This document shows, piece after piece, positions 48,220-57,337 of a stretch of 64,000 nt of DNA. The stretch lies in contig NZ_OY780933.1 in the NCBI RefSeq assembly GCF_963676065.1, positions 3,924,501 through 3,988,500 of the forward strand, read 5' to 3'. The stretch is from Maridesulfovibrio sp. (GTDB taxonomy: Bacteria > Desulfobacterota > Desulfovibrionia > Desulfovibrionales > Desulfovibrionaceae). Numbering within the stretch: the stretch's first letter is position 1; every line of letters starts with the position of its first letter. A program made the position numbers and the translations under genes. The notes beneath the pieces are model-generated. The model made no database searches, was not told the origin of the DNA, and saw nothing but the letters and a program-made list of their open reading frames with translations.

Positions 48220-49704
48220 TTAAGCGTCAAGCTTGAAATAATCTTCCTTGGTTCCCCGGAATGCTACCCGGCCATCCGCAATTTCAAGAACATGAGAGAT
48301 GGACGGAATCAGCTCTTCCCGATGATGGCTCACGTAAACCATAGCCACACCGGCCTTGGCCAGAAGTTCCAGCAATTGGTAGATTTCCCGACGCGATTCT
48401 TCGTCGACACCGGCCAACGGTTCATCGAGCAGCAGCACATCCGGACCGGCAATCAATGCCCGGGCGATAAAAGCTTTACGCAGTTGACCGTAGGAAACCT
48501 GTTCCATCGGTCTTTCGGCCAGATCTTCTATGCCGAAAAAACGCATCCACTCCCATGTTTTTTCACGCATTTCATCTGAAATTTCATCCAATATTCCCGC
48601 CGAGGCAAAAAAACCGGAAATAACCAAATCAAAAATGGGGATAGGCCTTCCTACCGCTTCACCGAAAGAAGCCTGCATGGAGGCGGAGACCATACCCATA
48701 CGACCACGCACGGAACGCAGATTGTCCCCTCTTTCAGGCAGACGTTCCATTTCCTCTTCAGCGGCGTAAGCTGCGGCGTCTCCGTAAAGCAGGCGCAACA
48801 GGGTAGATTTGCCGGCGCCGTTACGTCCGAGAACAGCCCAGTTTTCCCCGCCGGTCATATGCCAGTCGATGTTGTGCAGCACGGTCTTACCGAGAAAAAC
48901 AACGCTGGAATCAGTAAGGCGGAACAAATTCCGGCCCGGTTCAATGCTGTTTACTTCCGGCGGTGTGCGCTTAAATTCCTGATCAGCGGCGCAAGCAACT
49001 TCATGCCCCTTCCCATCTCTGCAAAGATCTATTTTACCATCGCGAATATAAAGTGTCCGGTTAATGCAGGATGGGAGCTCCTCTTTGCGATGGGCGGAGC
49101 AGATGATGGTTGTTCCGTTTGCTGCGGCTGTATCTATCGCCCGCATCAACTGCTGGCGGGACTGCTGGTCCACTCCTTCAAGAAATTCGTCCAGTATAAT
49201 CACTTCCGGTTCAGCCATGAGCGCGCGGGCTATCAGAATCTTCCGCCCTTCCCCGCGTGACATCTTGACCATGCTGCGTTTGGCAAGATCAAGCATGCCC
49301 AGATTTTCCATAAAATCCCGAACCCGGACATATTCGTCCTCATCAGCCAGACGATACAGGAAAGGGGTGTTGTCTTTTCCGGCAAGGACCACTTCCTCAC
49401 CGGTGACATCCCAGGCCAGCTTTTCAAAAATATCCTGATGCTCAGGAGAAATCATGCGGTAACGTTCCAAAGGTTCCAGCGGACTGCAGGTCATTTCACC
49501 TTCTACAAAGAACTCGCGGCAGGCATCATTATCCGGCCAGACTTCCCCGGCCAGAATCATCATCAGCGTTGTCTTACCCGCGCCGTTCGGTCCAAGGACA
49601 GCCCAATGCTCCCCCTCACGGATATCCCAGTTTATCCCTTCAAGAACCGGACCCCGGTCCAGGGTAAGTGAAAGTTCCTTCATGGAAACCAATTTAGCGC
49701 TCAT
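48220..49704 (-). CDS. Tandem ABC ATPase (ModF-like)
   Basis: A 494-residue protein with two ABC domains and no membrane segment. Walker A motifs are VLGPNGAGKTTLM (near residue 37) and VLGRNGAGKSTLL (near 285); Walker B motifs are VIILDEF and VLLLDEP. The signature is MSRGEGRK in the first domain and VSYGQLRK in the second, both unlike LSGGQ. The layout fits the ModF/PhrA group. No permease is adjacent, so it may act away from transport. GGGG precedes the ATG. Confidence 0.88.
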   Translation of the reverse strand: MSAKLVSMKELSLTLDRGPVLEGINWDIREGEHWAVLGPNGAGKTTLMMILAGEVWPDNDACREFFVEGEMTCSPLEPLERYRMISPEHQDIFEKLAWDVTGEEVVLAGKDNTPFLYRLADEDEYVRVRDFMENLGMLDLAKRSMVKMSRGEGRKILIARALMAEPEVIILDEFLEGVDQQSRQQLMRAIDTAAANGTTIICSAHRKEELPSCINRTLYIRDGKIDLCRDGKGHEVACAADQEFKRTPPEVNSIEPGRNLFRLTDSSVVFLGKTVLHNIDWHMTGGENWAVLGRNGAGKSTLLRLLYGDAAAYAAEEEMERLPERGDNLRSVRGRMGMVSASMQASFGEAVGRPIPIFDLVISGFFASAGILDEISDEMREKTWEWMRFFGIEDLAERPMEQVSYGQLRKAFIARALIAGPDVLLLDEPLAGVDEESRREIYQLLELLAKAGVAMVYVSHHREELIPSISHVLEIADGRVAFRGTKEDYFKLDA

Positions 49705-49875
49705 GTAACCCCACTTTGAAATATACTTAAACTTCTAAAATATAAACCGATACTTCTTATTAGGGCTAAACTTCTACTACTTAAAGAACCCGAGTGCAAG
49801 TCACACGAAAAGTAAAATGAGGTAAGGGCAGGACCGAATCATGATCGCAATAAAACAGCATTTAAGTTCAGGTGG

Positions 49876-49904
49876 TTGATATATTTCCTGTTTGTTTTTA
49901 TATA
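49876..49904 (+). promoter_or_regulatory. Promoter for the TauE-like operon
   Basis: TTGATA (49876-49881) and TATATA (49899-49904) with 17-base spacing, 32 bases ahead of the ATG at 49936. The 231-base divergent gap also holds two copies of TAAACTTCTA (49728 and 49767). Confidence 0.6.
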
Positions 49905-49935
49905 TAAATAAACCCATCAATCAGGCAGGGTAGCT

Positions 49936-51423
49936 ATGATCAAACCTTCCGGGCGACACATATTCTTATTTTTCGCATTGCTTGTCCTACTCTGTCCGGA
50001 CCTGCTCAGCGCGGCTGACATCAAAATCCCCGAATATATAGGAAGGATAAACAATCCGTACATCCTCCCGAACGGAACTGGACCGGGCTTCTTCATGTGT
50101 ACAGTAATCGGACTTGTCACCGGGATGCTCAGCGCGGTCATAGGCGCGGGCGGAGGCCTGCTTGTAGTTCCGGCTCTGATGACAGCCGGAGTCAGCGGGA
50201 TATACGCTGTGGGATCGGAGCTGTTCCGTTTATTTATTTTCAGCACCATCGAATCTGTGCGCATGGGAATTAATAAACGCATTAAATACACTCTGGCCCT
50301 GATCATGACCGTGGGCACTGTTCTGGGAGGAGTGGCCGGATATGCGCTTTGCAAAACCGTCTTCATCGCCGACCCTGCCGGAAGCGATATTTTCATCTCC
50401 GTCATGATCACTTTCTGGCTGATTATCTACGCCTTCATTATTATCCCTGACTTCAGGGATGATGCCCGCAAGTACGCCCTGGAAATGCTGAGAAAGGAAA
50501 AAGAGAAGGAAAGCCAGCAAGGAGCCGTGAACACTCAGCCGGAACCGCCTGCAAAACCGAAAGAAGCTGAGCAGAAGGAAGACACACAATCCCCGGATAA
50601 AGCCCCGGCTGAAGATAAAGCAGATCCTAAACCAGAAGAAGAGCAAAAAACGGATCAACCGAAAACGGAACTCGAGCATAAGCCGCAATTCGAGGATGAA
50701 TTATACCCCGATGAAGAACCGTGGCCCATCGCCCGCAGTATGCGAAGCTTAAAGATTCCGCCTTACCTTAAATTCCCTTCAACCTTCAAAGAGAAAGAAG
50801 ATGAACTGGAGCCCGCAGAACTGAAACGGGACGGAACGGAACGCGATCTAGATGCCGAGGATGAGCAGGAGAAACTCGAACGGATTCCCGTGCTACCCAT
50901 ATTCTTTATGACTGTCGTCGGCGGTTTTTTTATGGCTCTGACCGGTTCCGGCGGGGTTATCCTGACCTTCACCATCATGACCAAAGGATTCGGATGCGTT
51001 GCCGCCCTTGTAGCCGGAACCGACCTCGCGAGGCTGGCCCTATCCGCTGGCGGGTTGACCATGTCCACATATGGCCTGAACGGTTTCATAAACATCTACT
51101 GCATCACGGGATTGATTTTCGGAACTATCACCGGATTGCATCTGGGCAGCAAAGGGCTGAAGAATATTTTGCCGTACCGGGCCAAGGGGCTGGTTGCCCT
51201 GCTGGTTATCTCAGTGATTATCAACCGAGTACTAGCCCTACCTACCCTGCTGCGGAAGGCAGGGGCTTCTATTGATCCTGAACTAGCAGGCACCTTTGAT
51301 TCCAGCGGAACATACATCCTGATGATCGGAGCCGGAATCTTCGGGGGCTGGATAACCTTCGCATTCCTCAGTCACTTATATAAATCCCTGCAACCGGCAT
51401 CGAAACAGGGGGCAAGCAAATGA
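49936..51423 (+). CDS. TauE/SafE-family membrane protein with a large acidic cytoplasmic insert
   Basis: A 495-residue protein with a signal-like first helix and two groups of TauE-type helices. Each group begins with the family glycine-rich motif: MLSAVIGAGGGLLVVPALMT near residue 70 and MALTGSGGVILTFTIMT near 340. About 145 residues between them (about 180-325) form a hydrophilic, Glu/Asp/Pro-rich insert carrying about twice as many acidic as basic residues. Relatives export sulfite, sulfoacetate or other anions; the substrate here is unknown. It overlaps the next gene by 4 bases. Confidence 0.85.
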   Translation: MIKPSGRHIFLFFALLVLLCPDLLSAADIKIPEYIGRINNPYILPNGTGPGFFMCTVIGLVTGMLSAVIGAGGGLLVVPALMTAGVSGIYAVGSELFRLFIFSTIESVRMGINKRIKYTLALIMTVGTVLGGVAGYALCKTVFIADPAGSDIFISVMITFWLIIYAFIIIPDFRDDARKYALEMLRKEKEKESQQGAVNTQPEPPAKPKEAEQKEDTQSPDKAPAEDKADPKPEEEQKTDQPKTELEHKPQFEDELYPDEEPWPIARSMRSLKIPPYLKFPSTFKEKEDELEPAELKRDGTERDLDAEDEQEKLERIPVLPIFFMTVVGGFFMALTGSGGVILTFTIMTKGFGCVAALVAGTDLARLALSAGGLTMSTYGLNGFINIYCITGLIFGTITGLHLGSKGLKNILPYRAKGLVALLVISVIINRVLALPTLLRKAGASIDPELAGTFDSSGTYILMIGAGIFGGWITFAFLSHLYKSLQPASKQGASK

Positions 51424-52721
51424 CCTATTCAGTCAAAACCCTGATTATCGCTGCTATGCTTTTTGTCTCCAGCATGCTCATAATAGGAAGCATGCATCTA
51501 CCCCTGTTTAATGGATCGGATGGATTTGAAAGGATGGAAAATGCCTTCAACTCCCTGCGTAAGGGATTAAAACCGCCGTTCCAAATAATTGAATCTGAAA
51601 ATACCGAATACCTCGGAAAAAATATTAACATGACACTTGTCTTCAGGGATAGGGACGAAGCGCGCATAGCCACCATGATATTCCTGCGCAACAAGCTGAC
51701 AGTTACTCCCAAGGACCGCAAGGTTAACATCCAGGGTGATCTCGGTTACACCTTGAAATTTTTTATGAATGATATCTACCTGCTCTACATGAACAGTTTT
51801 AAAAAGCTGAAAAGCAGGTACTCCATGCCGGCCACCCAATCCATGTACTATCTCAACCGTATTTTACAAAAAATGGCCGCAGCCATGGCCGAACAGCAAA
51901 AATATCCGCAGGAAAAATTGATCAGAAAGATACGCGAAAAGCTGCTCATTCCTGCCTACAACCTGCGTGAAGCAAAGCCGGTAAGCGAGACTTCCGGCTT
52001 CACATTCCTTACACTGGGAACTCTTGGAATTCTGCTTTTCGCTATACTCTGGGATGTTGTGAACTTCCTTTTTTTCGGCACACTGGAATCCGAAGATTTC
52101 ATGAAATGGGTGCGCGTAAAACTTGGACGAGAGATGTCCGATGAGCAGAAAAAAAGAATCGCAATAAAAAAGATGAAAGCGGCCAAAGCCAAGAAAAAAC
52201 AAAAATCTGAACAGATCAAAAGAATTAAAAGCAAAAGGACCAATAAGGAAGCATTACAGAAAAAAAATAACCCCGGAATCAAAACAGATGAACCGGGCGC
52301 TGAAAAAAAAGCAGCAAAAAAAAGAAAGGTGTCTACCGAGGATAAAACGAAAGCACGTAAGAAAATAAGTGATGAGACACCGAAAATAAAACCGACAGAG
52401 GCGAAGAAGAAAGCCGCAACGAAGAAAACTGCCCGGAATCATGAAAAGGACACTACTGAAAAAAAGAGGTCTGCTTCCAAAAAGAATGCGGACGGCAAGG
52501 TGATGAAAAAAAATGCTTCCGACAAAAAACAAACAAAGCCCACTTCACAAACCAAGAGCAAAAAAGTAACTACTCAACAGGGGAGAAAAAAAATTGCGGC
52601 CCCCTCCAAACCGGAGGCGCCTAAAAAGGCTAGAAAAAAACCAACGGCTCAGAAAGCCGAGAAGAAACCGGACAAACGGACCCGGACCGCATCGAAAGAG
52701 ATAAAACCTGATGAGCAATAA
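51420..52721 (+). CDS. Membrane protein with a long lysine-rich tail
   Basis: A 433-residue protein not matched to a known family. One helix lies at the N-terminus (residues about 5-25), followed by a periplasm-size domain of about 165 residues, a second helix (LTLGTLGILLFAILWDVVNF, near residue 200) and a tail of about 200 residues made almost entirely of Lys, Ala, Thr, Glu and Pro, like histone H1 or AlgP. The tail is probably cytoplasmic. It overlaps the TauE-like gene (ATGA) and the DUF362 gene, so the three are one operon. Confidence 0.8.
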   Translation: MTYSVKTLIIAAMLFVSSMLIIGSMHLPLFNGSDGFERMENAFNSLRKGLKPPFQIIESENTEYLGKNINMTLVFRDRDEARIATMIFLRNKLTVTPKDRKVNIQGDLGYTLKFFMNDIYLLYMNSFKKLKSRYSMPATQSMYYLNRILQKMAAAMAEQQKYPQEKLIRKIREKLLIPAYNLREAKPVSETSGFTFLTLGTLGILLFAILWDVVNFLFFGTLESEDFMKWVRVKLGREMSDEQKKRIAIKKMKAAKAKKKQKSEQIKRIKSKRTNKEALQKKNNPGIKTDEPGAEKKAAKKRKVSTEDKTKARKKISDETPKIKPTEAKKKAATKKTARNHEKDTTEKKRSASKKNADGKVMKKNASDKKQTKPTSQTKSKKVTTQQGRKKIAAPSKPEAPKKARKKPTAQKAEKKPDKRTRTASKEIKPDEQ

Positions 52722-53643
52722 ACAGTCTAAAGCTCCCGTCGCGTTCTTCCGTATCCTTGAGTATGAATCTTCATTTCTGGATACCGCAGTAGCCATGACA
52801 CTCGAAGAATGCGGGTTGAAGATTAATCTTGGAACAAAAGTACTGGTCAAACCGAATCTTGTATCACCCAAAAATCCCTTGGCCTGCACTCATCCCAACG
52901 TGACTATATCCCTTTGCCGCTACCTTAAAGATTGCGGGGCACAGATCACAGTTGCGGATTCTCCGGGCTACGGTAGTGCGGCTCAGGTTTCCAAAGCCAT
53001 CGGCATGACTTCTGGATTACGCAGACTCGGACTGAAACCACGGAGCCTCGGCCGCCCCACTCCGCTCAAGCTCTCTTTCGGCGAAACCATAGGGATTTCC
53101 CGCGATGCCCTTGAAACGGACATGATCATCAATGTCCCCAAACTGAAAGCGCACGGACAGTTCGTACTAACCGGCGCGGTGAAAAATCTTTTCGGTACGG
53201 TGGTGGGCTTCCGCAAAGCCTATGCGCATACCCGCTTCGGAGAAACCCCGGGACTGATGGAAAAAATGATCATAGAGGTAGCCGCGTCTATGCCACTGGC
53301 CTTCAACCTCATGGACGCCATCTATCCTATGCATAAAATGGGACCAATCAACGGCAAGCCATACTCAATGAGTTTGCTGGCCGGTTCACCCAACCCTTAT
53401 GCTCTTGATACGGCACTTTACATGCTGCTGGGGGTGAGTCCCAAAAAAATACTGCTCTGGCGGGAAAGCGTAAACCAAAATATTTTCGGTCACGACCCGG
53501 ACCACATTGAATATGTAATAGAACCCCCGGACAACTTTGACACCACGGATTTTATACTCCCGGAGAAACTGAGTCCCATGGAATTTGAACCGGTCCGCTT
53601 TGTAAAGGGGCGCATAAAATCCCTCTTCAGCAGGTTCAGTTAA
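52711..53643 (+). CDS. DUF362-family protein
   Basis: A 310-residue protein matching the DUF362 core: KVLVKPNLVSPKNPLACTHP, VADSPGYGSAAQ, INVPKLKAHGQFVLTGAVKN and NLMDAIYPMHKMGPINGKPY. Many relatives carry a C-terminal ferredoxin domain; this one does not. The function is unknown. Its start lies inside the end of the preceding gene. Confidence 0.85.
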   Translation: MSNKQSKAPVAFFRILEYESSFLDTAVAMTLEECGLKINLGTKVLVKPNLVSPKNPLACTHPNVTISLCRYLKDCGAQITVADSPGYGSAAQVSKAIGMTSGLRRLGLKPRSLGRPTPLKLSFGETIGISRDALETDMIINVPKLKAHGQFVLTGAVKNLFGTVVGFRKAYAHTRFGETPGLMEKMIIEVAASMPLAFNLMDAIYPMHKMGPINGKPYSMSLLAGSPNPYALDTALYMLLGVSPKKILLWRESVNQNIFGHDPDHIEYVIEPPDNFDTTDFILPEKLSPMEFEPVRFVKGRIKSLFSRFS

Positions 53644-53686
53644 GCCTTCACCCGTGTTGATCTATAAATAAAGAGATTTCCCGCAA

Positions 53687-56041
53687 ATGACCCAGAACAA
53701 TATTTTTCGCATACTGCTGACTGTTACCGGACAGGTTCAAGGAGTAGGATTCAGGCCCTTTGTTTACAAAACGGCCCTTAAGCACAGCCTTTCCGGCACA
53801 GTGCTTAACAGCCCGGAAGGAGTGCTCATTGAATTGCAGGGAAATGAGGATCAACTGGACGGATTCGAACAATCATTTAATGATGACCTGCCACGGCTGG
53901 CCCGTATTGTTTCGCTGAAAAAAACAAATCTGGATATCATAGAGGACGAGCAAAAATTCTGCATTCTGGCCTCAACCGCCGGAGAAGGTCACTGTGTATT
54001 GATCAGCCCGGATGTGGCTACATGCCCGGACTGCTTCGCGGATATGAATGATCCGCAGAATCGTCGCTATGAATACCCTTTCACCAACTGCACCAATTGC
54101 GGCCCGCGCTACACCATTACTAAATCCATTCCCTACGATAGGCCGGTAACTTCCATGGCCTGTTTTGAACTTTGTGACGATTGCCGTGAGGAATATGAGA
54201 ATCCACTGGACCGCAGGTTCCATGCCCAGCCTAATGCCTGCGCTGAATGCGGCCCCGAAGTATGGCTGACCGATAATCAGGGCAATAAACTCGCAGCTCC
54301 TGAAACAGCTTTGCGGGAGCTGGCAAAAGCGCTGGCTGCCGAAAAAATTGCCGGGGTGAAAGGACTGGGAGGATTCCATCTGGTCTGCGATGCATCCAAT
54401 CCCGATGCGGTGCGCACCTTGCGGGAACGCAAAAACCGTCCGGATAAACCGCTAGCGGTTATGGTCCGCGATGTGGATGAAGCGCGCAAGCTTGCCGACC
54501 TCACCGAGAATGATATTGAGCTGCTGGAAGGATTACAGCGTCCCATCGTGCTGGCTCCCAAGGGAGAACGCTACTCGCTGGCTCCGGAGATTGCACCGGA
54601 TACGGATTTTATCGGTTTAATGGTGCCCTACACACCGCTGCATCAGGTTCTGCTCAAACATTTTTCCGCTCTTGATGAATCAGGCCGACCGGCGGCACTG
54701 GTTATGACTTCCGGGAACATGAGTTCCGCTCCTATCTGCATCGGAAATCGCGAAGCCCTGAAACGGCTGAACCATATTGTCGATGTATTTCTATTTCATA
54801 ACCGGGACATCCTCATCCGTGTCGATGATTCTGTGGCCCGCTCGGTACCGGAATATTCAGAATCAAGAAGAAACGAAGATAAATCACGCACGGTTTTCAT
54901 GCGCCGGGCCAGAGGCTACACCCCTTCCCCGGTTTTTCTGGCTCAGGACGGTCCCTGTGTTCTGGGTACCGGTCCGGAGCTGAAAAACACACTCTGCCTG
55001 ACCAAAGGAGATCAGGCTTTCAGCAGCCAGCATATCGGAGACATGCAGAATCTCGAGACCTCCAATTTCTGGAAAGAAATCCGGTTGCACCTGCAATCCA
55101 TCCTCAAGGTCAAACCGGAACTCATCGTCCACGACCTGCACCCGGATTACCTGACAACCTCACTTGCTGAAGAAATTTCACAGGCTGAAGACATTAAGAC
55201 AACAGCCCTGCAACACCACTACGCCCACATATATTCCGTACTTGCCGAAAACAGACATCAAGGCCCCGCGCTGGGGCTGGCATTGGACGGAACCGGGCTG
55301 GGTGAGGACCGCAACATCTGGGGCGGCGAATGTCTTATGGTTGATAATGAACAGTTGATCCACCGCAGGCTGGCGCGCTTTTCTTATCTGAAATTACCAG
55401 GCGGCGAAGCTGCTGTGCGCGAGCCGTGGCGCATTGCCCGTGCGGCGGCCAAAGATTTAGGCCTCGATGCGGACCTTGTTCCGGTACCGGAGCAACTGCG
55501 CGGCGGCCTGAAAATGTTTGATCAGGTTCTGGGAAAAAATATCAACTGCCCACTGACCAGCAGTTGCGGGCGGCTCTTTGACGCGGTTTCTGCAATGCTT
55601 GGACTCTGCTCCGTAATTTCATACGAGGGACAGGCTGCAATAATTCTTGAAAAAATTCAGGATATGAACGAACAAGCGGCATACAGCTGCCCACTCGATC
55701 ACACATCAGAACCATGCGAGATCCGCACTGCTGAACTTTTCAAGCAGGCCTTTACGGATGTCAGTAACGGTACACCTCCGGCAATCATCAGCCGCCGCTT
55801 CCACCGGGGACTGATCACGGGACTAGCTGATTGCGCCAAGCTAATCGCTGACAAAACCGGCATTAAAACAGTGGGATTAAGTGGAGGGGTGATGCAAAAC
55901 CTGACCATCGCTGTCGAGTTGCCCGTGGAACTGCAAAAACGCGGTCTAACCCCGCTGGTCCACCGCTACCTGCCACCAAATGACGGATGTATCTCTCTCG
56001 GTCAGGCAGTCTATGGGCAGGCACTGCTCAACAACCAGTAG
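53687..56041 (+). CDS. hypF: Hydrogenase maturation carbamoyltransferase HypF
   Basis: A 784-residue protein with all HypF domains in order: acylphosphatase (VTGQVQGVGFRPFVYKTAL, near residue 13), zinc-finger pair (CPDCFADM, CTNCGPRY, CDDC, CAECGPE at about 110-190), YrdC-like (LRERKNRPDKPLAVMVRD, near 250) and Kae1-like with the metal motif HHYAH near 513. It makes carbamoyl-AMP from carbamoyl phosphate and ATP and passes the group to HypE. An IS element begins 5 bases after its stop. Confidence 0.97.
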   Translation: MTQNNIFRILLTVTGQVQGVGFRPFVYKTALKHSLSGTVLNSPEGVLIELQGNEDQLDGFEQSFNDDLPRLARIVSLKKTNLDIIEDEQKFCILASTAGEGHCVLISPDVATCPDCFADMNDPQNRRYEYPFTNCTNCGPRYTITKSIPYDRPVTSMACFELCDDCREEYENPLDRRFHAQPNACAECGPEVWLTDNQGNKLAAPETALRELAKALAAEKIAGVKGLGGFHLVCDASNPDAVRTLRERKNRPDKPLAVMVRDVDEARKLADLTENDIELLEGLQRPIVLAPKGERYSLAPEIAPDTDFIGLMVPYTPLHQVLLKHFSALDESGRPAALVMTSGNMSSAPICIGNREALKRLNHIVDVFLFHNRDILIRVDDSVARSVPEYSESRRNEDKSRTVFMRRARGYTPSPVFLAQDGPCVLGTGPELKNTLCLTKGDQAFSSQHIGDMQNLETSNFWKEIRLHLQSILKVKPELIVHDLHPDYLTTSLAEEISQAEDIKTTALQHHYAHIYSVLAENRHQGPALGLALDGTGLGEDRNIWGGECLMVDNEQLIHRRLARFSYLKLPGGEAAVREPWRIARAAAKDLGLDADLVPVPEQLRGGLKMFDQVLGKNINCPLTSSCGRLFDAVSAMLGLCSVISYEGQAAIILEKIQDMNEQAAYSCPLDHTSEPCEIRTAELFKQAFTDVSNGTPPAIISRRFHRGLITGLADCAKLIADKTGIKTVGLSGGVMQNLTIAVELPVELQKRGLTPLVHRYLPPNDGCISLGQAVYGQALLNNQ

Positions 56042-56046
56042 TTTTA

Positions 56047-56070
56047 TGAGCCGTCCTAAAATAGATTGAC
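56047..56070. repeat. Terminal inverted repeat of the IS (orfB side)
   Basis: TGAGCCGTCCTAAAATAGAT and four more bases. It matches the reverse complement of the other end at 19 of 24 positions, including CCGTCCT and AAATAG blocks. Confidence 0.85.
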
Positions 56071-56084
56071 GGTTAATTGGTTTA

Positions 56085-56891
56085 CTACAGGGCTGTGGGG
56101 GTACCCCCACAGCCCTGTTTATGTATTTGGTTCGGTGTTTTCATTTTCAAACTAAGATGAGGACGTTCAGAATTATATATTTCAATAGACTCTTTTACGA
56201 GTGAATTTAACTCATCAAAACTAGTGCATTTAAACACCAAAAATTCTTGTTTTAAAATTCCATTTATACGTTCAGCTAACGCATTTTGGTAACAATCATA
56301 CCCATCTGTCATAGATGGGACCATTTCGGCTTTCTTGAGCTTGTTTTGATAAATGGACGATGCGTACTGCAATCCACGATCTGAATGGTGGATTGTTTTG
56401 TTTCGCGTTTTTCGGTTTTTGATAGCCATATCTAAAGCTTTAGCGGTCCCTTCGGCACTAAGATCAGAACTCAAATTGTGACCTACAATTTTTCTGCTAA
56501 AAGAGTCTGTAATTAGTGATAGATAGTATGTTTTATTTAACGTTTTTACGTAAGTTATATCACTAACAAAGACTTCTTCTGAATACTGAGGCTTAAACTC
56601 CTTCAATAAATTAGGATGTTTTTTGAGCCAATGCTTTGAATTTGTAGTTTTTGTGTAATTTTTTCTTGTTTTTATCAGTAAATGCTCTCTGCGCAATAAT
56701 GCGAAAAAGGCATCCCGTCCAAGCTTGATTCCACGAGCTACAAATTTCTCACGCAATAAAAAATAAAGCTTACGCGTTCCCAGCCGAGGCATTCTGGCCC
56801 GCAGACTCAAAACAAGTTTCTTTACTTCTTGGAACTGTTTTTCCCGTACCTTATGGCGTTTTTCAGCCTGATATATCGATTGCCGACTCAC
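56085..56891 (-). CDS. IS3-family transposase OrfB (DDE integrase core)
   Basis: 268 residues from a GTG at 56891. An HTH_21-like segment (LGTRKLYFLLREKFVARGIK) precedes the rve integrase core with DDE residues in VSDITYVKTL, HHSDRGLQYASSIY and NALAERINGILKQE. The frame stays open upstream through ISLSACCRQLGV into the orfA end in the -1 frame, so the real protein may be an OrfAB fusion made by frameshifting, or OrfB may start at the GTG. The last ten codons are encoded inside a perfect palindrome. Confidence 0.93.
   Translation of the reverse strand: MSRQSIYQAEKRHKVREKQFQEVKKLVLSLRARMPRLGTRKLYFLLREKFVARGIKLGRDAFFALLRREHLLIKTRKNYTKTTNSKHWLKKHPNLLKEFKPQYSEEVFVSDITYVKTLNKTYYLSLITDSFSRKIVGHNLSSDLSAEGTAKALDMAIKNRKTRNKTIHHSDRGLQYASSIYQNKLKKAEMVPSMTDGYDCYQNALAERINGILKQEFLVFKCTSFDELNSLVKESIEIYNSERPHLSLKMKTPNQIHKQGCGGTPTAL
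56087..56118. repeat. 32-bp perfect palindrome at the 3' end of OrfB
   Basis: The left arm ACAGGGCTGTGGGGGT (56087-56102) is the exact reverse complement of the right arm (56103-56118). It starts in the orfB stop codon, 40 bases inside the IS tip. As RNA it makes a very stable hairpin on either strand, and on the plus strand TTTAT follows. Confidence 0.95.
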
Positions 56892-56920
56892 CCCGAGCTG
56901 TCTACAGCAAGCAGATAAAC

Positions 56921-57319
56921 TTATTTGCTTTGTTTCCTGAAGACCTCGTGCAGCTCGGGGGTAAGTTTTTTTCTTATGGAAGTACCCAGTTCTCTGTCAG
57001 AAATATCAATCATTTCGTTGAGAAGCATAGTTTTGATCTTCTCTTCCTGAAGCTCTTTTTCAAGACGCTTGATCTTTTGTGCTGGAGTCTCTTTAGATTT
57101 TGGCATTCTTTTCAGATGTACCATAGGTTTGCTCCAGTCAAGGGTTCCGTGCTTTCTCAGCCAGACTAAAACAGTGCTGCGGCCTTGAATCCCGTATGTC
57201 TTTTGGGCTTGCTTGTAGGTCATTTCGCCTTCTTCTACCATCGCAACAACCGCTAATTTAAAGCCCATTGTGTAATCGCGCTGACTTCGCCTTACTCTTT
57301 GACTTTCTTCCTTTTTCAT
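56921..57319 (-). CDS. IS3-family transposase OrfA (HTH protein)
   Basis: A 132-residue protein with a helix-turn-helix (VAMVEEGEMTYKQAQKTYGI, near residue 27) and a leucine-zipper-like coiled coil (IKRLEKELQEEKIKTMLLNE, near 85). It binds the IS ends and regulates transposition. It ends 29 bases before the OrfB GTG; the two frames overlap if OrfB is read through in the -1 frame. Confidence 0.92.
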   Translation of the reverse strand: MKKEESQRVRRSQRDYTMGFKLAVVAMVEEGEMTYKQAQKTYGIQGRSTVLVWLRKHGTLDWSKPMVHLKRMPKSKETPAQKIKRLEKELQEEKIKTMLLNEMIDISDRELGTSIRKKLTPELHEVFRKQSK

Positions 57320-57337
57320 AAAATAGGTCCTTTGGGT

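Noticed and set aside
56891..56960. A programmed -1 frameshift joining OrfA and OrfB of the IS
   Set aside because: The OrfB frame is open in the -1 frame across the junction, but no canonical A-AAA-AAG-type slippery heptamer was seen. A GTG start for OrfB is equally likely, so no frameshift was annotated.
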